In this document: in pieces, positions 32,693-42,376 of the stretch
Layout: every line of letters begins with the position of its first letter
Position numbering within the stretch: the first letter of the stretch is position 1
DNA from: Kiloniellales bacterium
Lineage (GTDB): Bacteria; Pseudomonadota; Alphaproteobacteria; Kiloniellales; JAKSDN01
Length of the DNA stretch: 55,789 nucleotides
Direction: 5' to 3'
Assembly: GCA_028280455.1 (NCBI GenBank)
Contig: JANQLT010000107.1
Coordinates: 1-55,789 of the forward strand
The notes under the pieces: model-generated
What the model was told of the DNA's origin: nothing
Seen by the model: the letters and a program-made list of their open reading frames with translations, nothing else
Databases searched by the model: none
Position numbers and translations under genes: made by a program

Positions 32693-32989
32693 ATGCTCTT
32701 TGCGGTTCTGTTCGAGGACAACCCGGCCCTGGGCGAGGCCGTGCGGCGCGAGCACATGCCGGCCCATCTGGCGTTCCTGGAGAGTCACGCCGAGGCGGTT
32801 CGCGCGGCGGGCCCGCTTATGGATACGGACGGTCAGCCGGCCGGCGGCTTGTGGCTGGTCGAGGCGCCCACGGCCGCCGATGCCGAGGCGCTGGTCAAGG
32901 CCGATCCATTCTGGCCGACCGGCTTGCGGAAGGGCTATCGCATCCTGGCGTGGCGGCAGGTCTTCGCGGACGGCCGGCGATTGGTCTGA
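32693..32989 (+). CDS. YciI-like protein
   Basis: 98 residues, the full length of the YCII ferredoxin-like fold. REHMPAHLAFLESHA provides the conserved His and Asp/Glu region, and GLWLVEAPTAADAEALVKAD with PFWPTG is the family centre. Members are small dimeric enzymes or binding proteins of mostly unknown substrate. It starts behind AGGAGACTGAGG and is divergent from the LysR gene. Confidence 0.85.
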   Translation: MLFAVLFEDNPALGEAVRREHMPAHLAFLESHAEAVRAAGPLMDTDGQPAGGLWLVEAPTAADAEALVKADPFWPTGLRKGYRILAWRQVFADGRRLV

Positions 32990-33021
32990 GCCGCACTTCG
33001 AGAACCTTCAAGGTTGTCATG

Positions 33022-33073
33022 CTCGGGCTTGACCCGCCGACGGGCTTCGGCCCGCAGGCGGGTCAAGCCCGAG
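33022..33073. repeat. Intergenic hairpin repeat (GGCTTGACCCGC type), first copy
   Basis: A perfect 17-bp stem pairs CTCGGGCTTGACCCGCC with GGCGGGTCAAGCCCGAG, and a smaller inner hairpin (CGGGCTTCGGCCCG) fills the loop. A second copy lies within 36815-36935. It can act as a terminator for the YciI gene. The rest of 32990-33172 shows no gene. Confidence 0.75.
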
Positions 33074-33172
33074 GGTGATAGACCTTTGCAGGGGTCGGTG
33101 AGCAGGAAGCTATCGTTCAGGCCTTGGAGAAACTGAACGCCGACGACCTGGCGGCCGCTCTAACCTCGCCGA

Positions 33173-34819
33173 TCACGATTGGACCTCGGCCGTCTTCTGG
33201 CCGATGCGGAAGATGATGAACTCGGCCGGCTTCACCGGGGCGACGCCGATCTCGCAGATGAGGCGGCCGTTGTCGATGTCGTTCTGGGTCATGGTCGTGC
33301 GGTCGCAGCGCACGAAGTAGGCCTGGTCGGGCGTCGTGCCCATGAGCGCGCCGTTTCGCCAGGCCGTGTTGAGGAAGCCGGAGACCGAGGACCTGACCCG
33401 CTCCCAGGTGAAGTCGTCGTTCGCCTCGAAGACGACCCACTGGGTGCCGAGCCGGATCGAGTGCTCGAGGTAGATGAACAGGCGCCGGACGCTGATGTAG
33501 CGCCAGTCGGGGCTACTGGAGGTGGTCCGGGCGCCCCAGACCCGCAGGCCCCTGCCCTCGGCCCGGAAGTCCCGCAGGACGTTGATGTTCCGCGGGTTCA
33601 AGACCTCCTGCTGGGCCGCGGTGATCGTCGGCTGGAACGGGCCCCCGCCCTGGACGTCCTGCAGGATCGGGCCGAGCAGGGTCTCGTTGGCCGGCGCCTT
33701 GTGGACGCCCCGGTCCATGTCCGTCCGGGCATAGACGCCGGCCAGGTGGCCGCTCGGCGGCAGGGTGAGCAGCTCCGCGGTCTCCGGGTCCTGAACTCTG
33801 AACCAGGGAACGTAGACCGCGACGTAGGACGAGTCCGTCGGCGGGTTCAGCTTGCCGAGCGGGCCCGGGTCCTGCGGAAACTGGGCGATGGCAAAGCAGC
33901 GTCCCACGGCCTCGCAGTGTTCCTTCATGGCCACTGTGAGCGGCTTGAAGAGACTCTCCAAGCCTTGGTCCGGGATGCAGAGGATGGCGACCTCGTCGAT
34001 CTTGGCGAGACCTTTCAGTCCGGTCCACTCGGCCGGATCGCCGCTGTCGCTGCCCTGGTACGCAGCCGGGTCCGGGATCCTCGGCGCGACCGGCTTGGCG
34101 ATGCCCAGGGCGCGGTAGGCCGTCGCCGCCTTGGGGATGGCGCCGAAGAGCGGCGGGCCGGTCTCGGAGATCCGGATCAGCTTGGAGGCCGCGTTGACGA
34201 CCTTGGCGACGTGGTTCGGCGCATGCGGGTCGAGCGAGAGGTTGTCGAAGGTCTCCCGCATCGTCGGCTCGCGGAAGCCGGGCGATGTGCCGCTGTCCGG
34301 CAGGTCCGGGTCGGGCAGGTCTTCGAGGCCCTCGCTCGGCGCATCGGGATCGCCTCTGTAGTAGACGACCGACATGCGAAAGAGGTCCGCTTGCTCTTTG
34401 GTCTTGGGGTCCCTCAGCGAGCCCTCGTCGAACTTGACCAGGACGTTGGCGCCGGCGTTGCCGGGCCCTATGGCGTCGATCACCAGCTTGCGGTCCTTGC
34501 CGCTTGCGACCTCGAGACGGGCGAGCTTCAGGGCGGAGTCGGCGTCAAGCACGCGGGCGATGTAGGCCCGCTGGCCGCCGTTCTGGAAGAAGCCCTGCAC
34601 GGCATGCGGCAGGTAGCCGAGCTTGTCGATCTCGTCGCCGCGCGGCAGCCCGCCGAAGCGCTGTTGGAACTCGAGCCAGCTCATCACCAGGGTCGGCTGC
34701 AGCGGCCCACGCTCGCAGCGACCGACGAAGCCGGCCGTGCCGGTCGAGACGCCCTGGATCGGCACGGGCCCGCTCGGCACTTCCTCGATGTAGATGCCGG
34801 GGGAGAGATACTCGGGCAT
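33173..34819 (-). CDS. Phage-tail-sheath-like protein (orphan contractile system sheath)
   Basis: 548 residues. The N-terminus YLSPGIYIEEVPSGPVPIQG and the following GVSTGTAGFVGRCERGP are diagnostic of contractile-tail sheath proteins, as are the C-terminal blocks NINVLRDFRAEGRGLRVWGA, RRLFIYLEHSIRLGTQWVVF and CEIGVAPVKPAEFIIFRIG. The form is closest to sheaths of extracellular contractile injection systems rather than to Myoviridae. Sheath subunits contract to drive an inner tube into a target. No tube, baseplate, spike or AAA+ ATPase gene lies in the window, so this copy is isolated. The start at 34819 fits the family N-terminus exactly. Confidence 0.88.
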   Translation of the reverse strand: MPEYLSPGIYIEEVPSGPVPIQGVSTGTAGFVGRCERGPLQPTLVMSWLEFQQRFGGLPRGDEIDKLGYLPHAVQGFFQNGGQRAYIARVLDADSALKLARLEVASGKDRKLVIDAIGPGNAGANVLVKFDEGSLRDPKTKEQADLFRMSVVYYRGDPDAPSEGLEDLPDPDLPDSGTSPGFREPTMRETFDNLSLDPHAPNHVAKVVNAASKLIRISETGPPLFGAIPKAATAYRALGIAKPVAPRIPDPAAYQGSDSGDPAEWTGLKGLAKIDEVAILCIPDQGLESLFKPLTVAMKEHCEAVGRCFAIAQFPQDPGPLGKLNPPTDSSYVAVYVPWFRVQDPETAELLTLPPSGHLAGVYARTDMDRGVHKAPANETLLGPILQDVQGGGPFQPTITAAQQEVLNPRNINVLRDFRAEGRGLRVWGARTTSSSPDWRYISVRRLFIYLEHSIRLGTQWVVFEANDDFTWERVRSSVSGFLNTAWRNGALMGTTPDQAYFVRCDRTTMTQNDIDNGRLICEIGVAPVKPAEFIIFRIGQKTAEVQS

Positions 34820-34927
34820 GGCGGCGGCTTCCTTGGCTATCGAAGCGGATCGTTCAGCGATAGCCCAAAGCGCGGCGCGGCGCGATCCATGCCGAGCGCT
34901 CTGTGGCCGCCTTGGGCTCGGGTCCGG

Positions 34928-35884
34928 TCACAGCCCGGAGACGTCCCGGCGGGCCCGCGAGGGCGGCAGACCGAAGACCCGCTTGAAGGCGTGGGAGAAG
35001 GCCGCGGTGTCGGCGAAGCCGACGGCGGCGGCGATCTCGGCGACAGCGAGGCGGCTGTAGCGCAGCAGGGTGCGCGCCCGCTCCAGGCGCAGCCGGGTGT
35101 AGTAGGCCGCGGGCGACTGGCCGACATGGGCGCGGAACAGGCGTCGGGCCGTGGTCTCCTCGACGTTGGCCCGGCGGCAGACCTCGGCGATCGGCAGCGG
35201 GCTCTCCAGGTGGGTCTGCATGGTCGCCACCAGCCGCGCCAGGCGCCGGTCCATGTCGGAGAGGCCGCCCGGCAAGCCGGCCTGGGCCGCCACCACGTCG
35301 CTGTCGGGCCGCTGGAACAGCATGGCATGGGCGACCTGGGTGGCCAGCTCGCGGCTCTGGCTGCGCTCGATGAAGGCCAGCAGCATCTCGGCCGTGGCCA
35401 CGCCGCCGGCGCTCGACAGGCGCCGGCCCTCGAAGGCGAAGCGCCGGTCGAGCAGGATCGCCTCGCCGATCTCCTCGCGGAAGGCGGCGGCGACCTCGTG
35501 GTGCACGGCGATGCGCTCGCCCTGCAGCAGGCCGGCGCGGGCCAGGACCAGGGCGCTGGTGTCGACGCAGCCGATGATGCCGCCCTGCCGGTCCTGCCGG
35601 CGCAGCCAGGACAGCAGGCGCGGCGTGCAGGCCGCCTCCGGCTCGTAGGCGGTGAAGACGATGGTCACCGGCGAGTGCGCGATGTCGGCCAGGCGCGCCG
35701 CGGGCGTGATGGTCGGCCCGCTCGACGAGGGCACCGGATCGCCCGCCTCGCCGGCGACGATCCAGTCGTAGACCGGCAGCGGGCTCTGCCGGTTGGCGAT
35801 GCGCAGGCCGTCCATCCAGACGCTGAGCTCCAGGTAGGAGAACAGCGGGGCGACGACCAGGGTCACGGGCAGCGGGGCCGGCAT
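34928..35884 (-). CDS. GlxA-type AraC-family regulator (DJ-1/GATase1 plus HTH)
   Basis: 318 residues from the ATG at 35884. The N-terminal DJ-1/PfpI-like domain (about 5-175; VTLVVAPLFSYLELSVWMD, GIIGCVDTSALVLARAGLL with the nucleophile-elbow Cys) is followed by an AraC helix-turn-helix pair (about 215-315; IAEVCRRANVEETTARRLFR, EIAAAVGFADTAAFSHAFKR). This is the architecture of GbdR and CdhR, which respond to glycine betaine and carnitine derivatives. It is divergent from the aldolase-like gene at 35998, its likely target with the oxygenase gene beyond. Confidence 0.85.
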   Translation of the reverse strand: MPAPLPVTLVVAPLFSYLELSVWMDGLRIANRQSPLPVYDWIVAGEAGDPVPSSSGPTITPAARLADIAHSPVTIVFTAYEPEAACTPRLLSWLRRQDRQGGIIGCVDTSALVLARAGLLQGERIAVHHEVAAAFREEIGEAILLDRRFAFEGRRLSSAGGVATAEMLLAFIERSQSRELATQVAHAMLFQRPDSDVVAAQAGLPGGLSDMDRRLARLVATMQTHLESPLPIAEVCRRANVEETTARRLFRAHVGQSPAAYYTRLRLERARTLLRYSRLAVAEIAAAVGFADTAAFSHAFKRVFGLPPSRARRDVSGL

Positions 35885-35997
35885 GGCCGCAGCCTGCCAC
35901 GCTTTGCCACTTCCGAACAACGAATTGCTCGGTCCGGACAAGCCAGGGGGCGAAAAGGGCCCTAGCGTCGGCCAAGCTCGCACCCCAGGAGGACCCC

Positions 35998-36768
35998 ATG
36001 GCCGTCATCGCCGCCCCCCAGACCCTCTCCGGCGCCTGCAGCCCCGCCGAATGGCGGACCCGCTGCGACCAGGCCGCCCTCTACCGCCTGCTCGACCGCT
36101 ACGGCATGTCCGACCTGGCCAACCAGGTGGTCGGCGCCCGGGTCGCGGACAGCCCGCAGAACTTCCTGCTGCACCAGTACGGCATGTTCTACGAGGAGAT
36201 CACCGCCTCCTCCCTGATCAAGACCGACGAGCGTGGGCAGGCGCTCGACCCGGCCATGCCGCAGCCGGTCGACGGCGCCCGGAACCTGGCGCGCTGGATC
36301 TTCGGCAGCCGCCCGGAGATCAGCTTCTTCATCCACGGCCATTGCGAGGACGTGATGGCGGTCAGCGCCACCAAGCCGGGCCTGCAGGCCCTGTCCCAGG
36401 CGGCGGTCTACCTGTTGCACCTGGTGACCTACATCGACTACGAGTTCTTCGAGGACGAGGAGTACGGCGAGACGTTCCAGAAGACGATCGCCGACAAGGA
36501 CGTCATCATCACCCGCAACCACGGCTACTACGTGCTCGGCCGCTCGGCGCCGGAGGCCTTCTTTCGCACCTACTTCCTGCGCCAGGCCTGCAACGTGCAG
36601 ATCAAGGTGCTGTCGATGGGCTCGGAGCCCAACGTCATCGACCCGCAGCGCGTCGCCCGCTTCCAGGACCAGATGTACAGCTCGGAGCACTACAACTACG
36701 ACGGCAGCACCGAATGGGCCGCCCTGCTCCGCAAGCTCGACCGCGAGCAGCCGGACTACAAGAGCTGA
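35998..36768 (+). CDS. Class II aldolase/adducin-fold protein
   Basis: 256 residues; CAGGAGG lies seven bases before the ATG. It has the zinc-binding pattern of class II aldolases: HxH in FFIHGHCEDVMAVSA (about 102-116) and a further His in TRNHGYYVLG (about 177-186). The surrounding sequence (YGMSDLANQVVGARV, NFLLHQYGMFYEEIT) fits the fold but not the fuculose- or ribulose-phosphate aldolase consensus exactly, so the substrate is uncertain. It probably forms one transcription unit with the oxygenase gene at 36958 under the divergent GlxA-type regulator, which suggests a role in degrading a quaternary amine or similar compound. Confidence 0.75.
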   Translation: MAVIAAPQTLSGACSPAEWRTRCDQAALYRLLDRYGMSDLANQVVGARVADSPQNFLLHQYGMFYEEITASSLIKTDERGQALDPAMPQPVDGARNLARWIFGSRPEISFFIHGHCEDVMAVSATKPGLQALSQAAVYLLHLVTYIDYEFFEDEEYGETFQKTIADKDVIITRNHGYYVLGRSAPEAFFRTYFLRQACNVQIKVLSMGSEPNVIDPQRVARFQDQMYSSEHYNYDGSTEWAALLRKLDREQPDYKS

Positions 36769-36814
36769 CCGCACGGAAAGTCGGAGAATGGCGCAGGTCC
36801 AAGCCACTCGCTCA

Positions 36815-36935
36815 TTGTCATTGCCGGACTTGATCCGGCAATCCATCGAGGTCCGAGAGCGCGGGACGATGGACCCTCGGGCCGTCGCCCGCCGAAGGGC
36901 TATGGCCCGCAGGCGGGTCAAGCCCGAGGGTGACC
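36815..36935. repeat. Composite intergenic palindromic repeat
   Basis: It contains ATTGCCGGACTTGATCCGGC (a palindrome of a type common between alphaproteobacterial genes) followed by GGCCCGCAGGCGGGTCAAGC, the right arm of the hairpin also present at 33022-33073. It separates the aldolase-like and oxygenase genes; the rest of 36769-36957 holds nothing further. Confidence 0.65.
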
Positions 36936-36957
36936 ATCTAGGAATGGGTGGCCGGGC

Positions 36958-38202
36958 ATGAGCAGTTCCCGAAGCGCTGCGATTCCTGCGCAGCCTCATA
37001 GGGACCTGCCGCCGACACCGGACTTCGACAGCTATCCGGTGTCGGCGGCGATCGTCGAGGCGGTGGCGGAGGACGATGGCCGCCTGCTGCGCCTGGTCTG
37101 GTCGGACGGTCGCCGAAGCCGCTTCCATGCCATCTGGCTGCGCGACAACGCTAGCGACGAAGAGAACCTGAACCTCGAGACCCGCGAGCAGCGCGGCGAC
37201 GTGACCGACCTGCCGGCCGACGTGCGCATCGCGGCCGTCACCATCGACGAGGCCGGCGCCCTGGAGATCGCCTGGAGCGTCGGCGCGGCGCGCAGCCGCT
37301 TCCATCCGGGCTGGCTGCGCCACCACGACTACAGCAACGGCCGCGCCGAGGACGTCGCCGAGATCGCCCGCGAGCCCTGGGACGCGGCCACCCTGCCGGA
37401 GCCGCCGAGCTTCGACGGCGCGGCGATCCTGGACGACGACGAGACCCTCGAGGCCTGGCTCCTGGCCGTCTGCCGCCAGGGCATCGCCCGGCTGCGCGGC
37501 CTGCCCGCCGAGCCCGGCATGGTCGCGCGCGTCGCCGAGCGCATCGGCCCGCTGCGCAGCACCAACTTCGGCCGCATCTTCGACGTCCGGGTGCAGCGCG
37601 GGCCGGGCTCGAACGCCTACTCGACCCTGGCCCTGACGCCGCACAGCGACCTGCCGACCCGCGAATACCAGCCGGGCCTGCAGTTCCTGCACTGCCTGCG
37701 CAACGCCAGCCTCGGCGGCCGCGCCCTGATGGTCGACGGCCTCAGCCTGGCCGAGGCCATCCGCCGCCGCGACCCGCGGGCCTATGCGACCCTGACCAGC
37801 ACCGCCTGGCCCTGCAACAACCGCGCGGTCGACAGCGACTATCGCTGGCGCGGCCCGGTGATCCGCCTCGATGCCGAGGGCCGGGTCGACGAGCTGCGCG
37901 TGGTGCCCTTCTTGCGGGCGCCGCTCGACCTGCCCTTCGACCGGGTCGAGGAGGCCTACCGGGCTCTGCGCCTGTTCTACGAGACCGTCGCCGAGCCGGC
38001 GCTACAGATGCGCTTCGACTACCGGCCGGGCGACCTGGTGCTGTTCGACAACCGCCGCACCCTGCACGGCCGCGAGGCCTACGAGGCGGCGGCCGGCAGC
38101 GGCGAGCGCTGGCTGCAGGGCTGCTACGGCGAGCGCGAGGAGCTGCTGTCGCGTCTCAGGATCTTGGCCCGGCAGAAGCGAGCCAGGGCGACTGGGAGCT
38201 AG
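36958..38202 (+). CDS. Gamma-butyrobetaine-hydroxylase-like 2OG oxygenase
   Basis: 414 residues. An N-terminal DUF971-like domain (about 40-130; LRLVWSDGRRSRFHAIWLRD, FHPGWLRHHDYS) precedes a TauD-type oxygenase domain (about 150-400) with the iron ligands in LTPHSDLPTRE and LHGREAYEA and an Arg-containing C-terminal motif. This is the architecture of gamma-butyrobetaine and trimethyllysine hydroxylases. In those enzymes the N-terminal domain holds a structural zinc on a Cys cluster after WLRDN; here that stretch reads WLRDNASDEENLN, without cysteines, so zinc is probably absent. The substrate is likely a trimethylammonium acid. Confidence 0.8.
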   Translation: MSSSRSAAIPAQPHRDLPPTPDFDSYPVSAAIVEAVAEDDGRLLRLVWSDGRRSRFHAIWLRDNASDEENLNLETREQRGDVTDLPADVRIAAVTIDEAGALEIAWSVGAARSRFHPGWLRHHDYSNGRAEDVAEIAREPWDAATLPEPPSFDGAAILDDDETLEAWLLAVCRQGIARLRGLPAEPGMVARVAERIGPLRSTNFGRIFDVRVQRGPGSNAYSTLALTPHSDLPTREYQPGLQFLHCLRNASLGGRALMVDGLSLAEAIRRRDPRAYATLTSTAWPCNNRAVDSDYRWRGPVIRLDAEGRVDELRVVPFLRAPLDLPFDRVEEAYRALRLFYETVAEPALQMRFDYRPGDLVLFDNRRTLHGREAYEAAAGSGERWLQGCYGEREELLSRLRILARQKRARATGS

Positions 38203-38639
38203 CCCTGCTCCCGCCGCGGCACCTTGACCACGGCCTCGCCCTCCAGGACCACCGTCTCGCCGACCTTGCACTGGCAGTGCAGCTTGGCGCGCAGCCGCTC
38301 GTCGACCAGCTCGACCACCTCGACCATGGCATCGACCGTGTCGCCGATCCGCACCGGCGCCAGGAACTTCAGGGTCTGGGAGATGTAGATCGCGCCCGAG
38401 CCCGGCAGGCGGGTGCCGATCACCGCGGAGATCAGGCCGGCCGTGTAGAGGCCGTGGGCGATCCGGTTCTTGAAGGGCGTCTTGGCGGCGAAGTGCTCCG
38501 AGAGGTGGATCGGGTTGCGGTCGCCGGTGATCTCGGCGAAGCCGACCACGTCGGAGGACTTGACCTCCTTGGAATAGACCTCGGTCATGCCGACGCTGAG
38601 GTCTTCGAAATAGAGGGTCTCCAGGGGCAGAAAGCTCAT
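38199..38639 (-). CDS. MaoC-family enoyl-CoA hydratase
   Basis: 146 residues from the ATG at 38639 (GGAGG upstream). It is a single hot-dog fold with the hydratase-2 motif: SSDVVGFAEITGDRNPIHLS (about 28-47), containing the catalytic Asp and His, then FKNRIAHGLYTAGLISAVIG. Such proteins hydrate trans-2-enoyl-CoA with R stereochemistry, feeding polyhydroxyalkanoate or side-chain degradation. It converges on the oxygenase gene with a 4-base overlap. A carnitine-like degradation pathway would use such a step, but this is only positional. Confidence 0.85.
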   Translation of the reverse strand: MSFLPLETLYFEDLSVGMTEVYSKEVKSSDVVGFAEITGDRNPIHLSEHFAAKTPFKNRIAHGLYTAGLISAVIGTRLPGSGAIYISQTLKFLAPVRIGDTVDAMVEVVELVDERLRAKLHCQCKVGETVVLEGEAVVKVPRREQG

Positions 38640-38682
38640 GGGCGCGTCTCGCGGCCTCCTTACGGCTTCGACTTGGGAGAAT

Positions 38683-38817
38683 TCAGTCCGGCAAACCCGC
38701 CCGGCACAAGAGGTCAATATAGCGGTCCAAGGTCTCGTAGCTATTGACGAGGGTCAACTTCGGGACCAGCCCGAGCGTAAAGTCCGGCTTCAATCTCAGC
38801 AACGTCTGTTCGAGGGC
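38683..38817 (-). pseudogene. Remnant of a TPR/adenylate-cyclase C-terminus
   Basis: The last 45 codons of a frame read ALEQTLLRLKPDFTLG, then YETLDRYIDLLCRAGLPD and a stop. The ending RYIDLLxRAGLP is typical of the C-terminal TPR region of class III adenylate/guanylate cyclases. No cyclase catalytic sequence is found upstream; the preceding sequence is GC-rich and unrelated up to the repeat at 38935. I read it as a decayed gene end. The rest of 38640-39178 holds only the repeat and the promoter region of the gene at 39179. Confidence 0.4.
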
Positions 38818-38934
38818 TCGTCGGCGATGATTGCGTCGTCTTGGCTGGCGGCGGCCGGCGTCGCTCCGGGGCCGGACTTGGCCGTTCGGCAGCGATTGCC
38901 GCCTCGGCATTCACCTAGGCTGATGGTCGGCCAG

Positions 38935-39069
38935 CACCAAAGCTCGATGAGCGTGACTCATCGAGCTTTGGCAAGTGCGACCGCGCGCCCGCAGCGAAGC
39001 GAGGATAAGCCCGCGTGGCGTCTGAACGCCATAGAGCCTGCGAAGAGTTCGACTCATCGCAGGCTGGTA
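38935..39069 (+). repeat. Double-hairpin interspersed repeat, copy 4 (full length)
   Basis: It has the same orientation as the copy at 8778-8910. The left hairpin pairs CCAAAGCTCGATGAG with CTCATCGAGCTTTGG; the right pairs CAGCCTGCGAAGAG with CTCATCGCAGGCTG (one mismatch). The core CCGCAGCGAAGCGAGGA is identical. Confidence 0.85.
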
Positions 39070-39178
39070 CAACAGCCGTTCACAGAGCTTCAAAAGCGTG
39101 CTCTAACTATCGGCACTGCCAAAAGACAAGAAGGCACCCGGTGCCGCTAAACGTAACGTCGCAGGGGAGGTTTGAGGC

Positions 39179-39418
39179 ATGAGCAAGGCATTCGACATCG
39201 TCGCCAGCCGATTGAAGAACATGCTGACCCGGATTTCGGCCGAGGACGCCGACTTCGAAGACCTCTGCGCCAAGCACGCGGGCCTGACCAGCGACATCCG
39301 CAAGCTGAACCCGCGCGAAGACCCCGAGCACGCCCAGCGCGACGAGGCCCTGCGCAAGCGCCGCGCCGCCCTCGAGCAGGAGATGTTCGCCATCATGCAG
39401 GCGAACACCCGGGTCTGA
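39179..39418 (+). CDS. YdcH/DUF465-like small coiled-coil protein
   Basis: 79 residues, all helical and charged. EDLCAKHAGLTSDIRKLN and DEALRKRRAALEQEMFAIMQ match the DUF465 pattern of two helices joined by a short loop, with the characteristic RRxALExE segment. GGGGAGG lies before the ATG. Function is unknown in the family. A GC stem-loop (39426-39452) separates it from the converging gene. Confidence 0.75.
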   Translation: MSKAFDIVASRLKNMLTRISAEDADFEDLCAKHAGLTSDIRKLNPREDPEHAQRDEALRKRRAALEQEMFAIMQANTRV

Positions 39419-39425
39419 TATCCCT

Positions 39426-39452
39426 GCTGCCGCCCTCTCCGGGCGGCGGCTT
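39426..39452. terminator. Stem-loop between convergent genes
   Basis: GCCGCCC and GGGCGGC pair around TCTCC, eight bases past the plus-strand stop. There is no long T-run, so it is a weak bidirectional terminator candidate. Confidence 0.45.
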
Positions 39453-39453
39453 C

Positions 39454-39744
39454 CTAGGTCAGGTGCAAGACGACCGCGCCTTCGGAGACCGACGGCGCCG
39501 GGGCGCCGATGTCGCCGGCGTTCTCTTGAATCCACTCCCGGGCCACCCGTGAGCTTTCGTCCGTGCCGGCCTTGTCCTGGCAGACCGTCACGGTTGCCCC
39601 GCCGTCGCCGGTGCGGATCAGCGTGTAGGAAACGAAGCCGGCGATGCCGCGGATGATGCTCTCGACCTCGTTCTTGCGTTCCTCGAGCAGCTCGAAGAGC
39701 GGCGACGCGCCGGCGCCCGAATAGCTTCTGACGACCGCATGCAT
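39454..39744 (-). CDS. Small ABM-like (ferredoxin-fold) hypothetical protein
   Basis: 96 residues from the ATG at 39744, which has AGGGAGA at proper spacing (an ATG two codons earlier lies too close). HAVVRSYSGAGASPLFELLE, GFVSYTLIRTGDGGATVTVC and QDKAGTDESSRVAREWI fit the dimeric alpha/beta-barrel ABM superfamily common in alphaproteobacteria. It is cytosolic with unknown substrate. Confidence 0.7.
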   Translation of the reverse strand: MHAVVRSYSGAGASPLFELLEERKNEVESIIRGIAGFVSYTLIRTGDGGATVTVCQDKAGTDESSRVAREWIQENAGDIGAPAPSVSEGAVVLHLT

Positions 39745-39929
39745 GGTCATTCTCCCTGTTCAAAGAGATGTTCGCCGCGGCGATGCTTCGGCACCGTTCT
39801 TACGGCAAGCTATGACCCTATAGACCGGTCGGAATTGCGGCAATCATCCCCAAGGCAGCGGTGACTCGCCTATGCCGCCAGACCGATCCGCCCTTGCAGG
39901 CCGCTGAAGAACTGCGTGCGGCGACCTTC

Positions 39930-40025
39930 GCCCCTCGTCAGGGTGAGGATGAGCTTTTTCACTCGTTTCATCTCATGCTGAGCCTCCTCATCCCGAGCTT
40001 GTCGAGGGACGAAGGATGACCGCGG
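39930..40025. repeat. Intergenic repeat-like sequence downstream of pyrG
   Basis: It contains CGTCAGGGTGAGGATGAG and TCCCGAGCTTGTCGAGGGAC, the kind of short palindromic sequence that recurs between proteobacterial genes. Only one copy is in the window. It lies in the 316-base gap 39745-40060, which holds no gene. Confidence 0.35.
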
Positions 40026-40060
40026 GCAAGTGCACAGGACTGCTTCAGCAGCCTGCCGCG

Positions 40061-41686
<1,626 letters not shown>

Positions 41687-41911
41687 GGACGCTCACTATC
41701 GGTGCAACGGGCGGCCTCGGCAAGGCCGCCGTTCGCGGCCGAACGGGCCGGCGACAGGCGCGCCAAGGCCTTGAATCGCCGTCAGCCTTTCATGAAGGAA
41801 ATGTGACCGGACGCGCCCGCCGGAGGCCGCCGAGGGCGCCGCGGAAAAGGCCCTGTTGCGAGGATGCGAGGGAAGCTCTGGAGTCGCGCCGGCTGCTCCC
41901 GGCGCGCCGGC

Positions 41912-42250
41912 TCACTGGACCGGCACCACCGGCTCGGAGGGCCCTTCGGGCTCCAGCGGCGCGCTCTGCGGCGCCGTGGGCAGCTCGTCGATGATCGAGC
42001 TGCGCTGGCTCGCGCCCGGGGTGATGATGGTCAGCAGCAGGCTGGTGGTCATGAAGCAGGCCGCCAGGATCGCCGTGGTCCGGGTCAGCAGGTTCGCCGT
42101 GCCCCGGCCGGTCAGGAAGCCGCCCATGCCGCCGCCGCTGGTGCCGCCGCCGCCGATGCCCAGGCCGCCGCCCTCGCTGCGCTGCAGCAGGACCACGCCG
42201 ACCAGGGCGATGGCGATCATCAGATGGATGACGAGCAGAACTTCTACCAT
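41912..42250 (-). CDS. secG: Preprotein translocase subunit SecG
   Basis: 112 residues. Two transmembrane helices (VLLVIHLMIAIALVGVVLLQ at the start, and TAILAACFMTTSLLLTII at about 64-81) flank the conserved cytosolic loop RSEGGGLGIGGGGTSGGGMG, followed by FLTGRGTANLLTR. A Pro/Glu-rich tail follows, as is usual in alphaproteobacteria. SecG stabilises SecYE and assists protein export. It sits between tpiA and pyrG in the same direction. Confidence 0.93.
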   Translation of the reverse strand: MVEVLLVIHLMIAIALVGVVLLQRSEGGGLGIGGGGTSGGGMGGFLTGRGTANLLTRTTAILAACFMTTSLLLTIITPGASQRSSIIDELPTAPQSAPLEPEGPSEPVVPVQ

Positions 42251-42376
42251 GGGCTCTCGAGGTCCGGGGGGCTCACGATGTCCGGGGCTCGGGCGACCAG
42301 CGCCTCGAGCGCTATGTAGCCCTTCGCCTCCGGCTTTGCCAGGGCTTTGTCGGGGCTTCGTCGGGGCGGGCTGCCG

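Noticed and set aside
33173..34819. Prophage at the sheath gene
   Set aside because: No integrase, capsid, terminase, lysis or other tail genes are nearby; flanking genes are metabolic or regulatory.
33179..35965. A 928-codon open frame opposite the sheath and GlxA-type genes
   Set aside because: It crosses two unrelated real genes antisense and has shadow-like composition.
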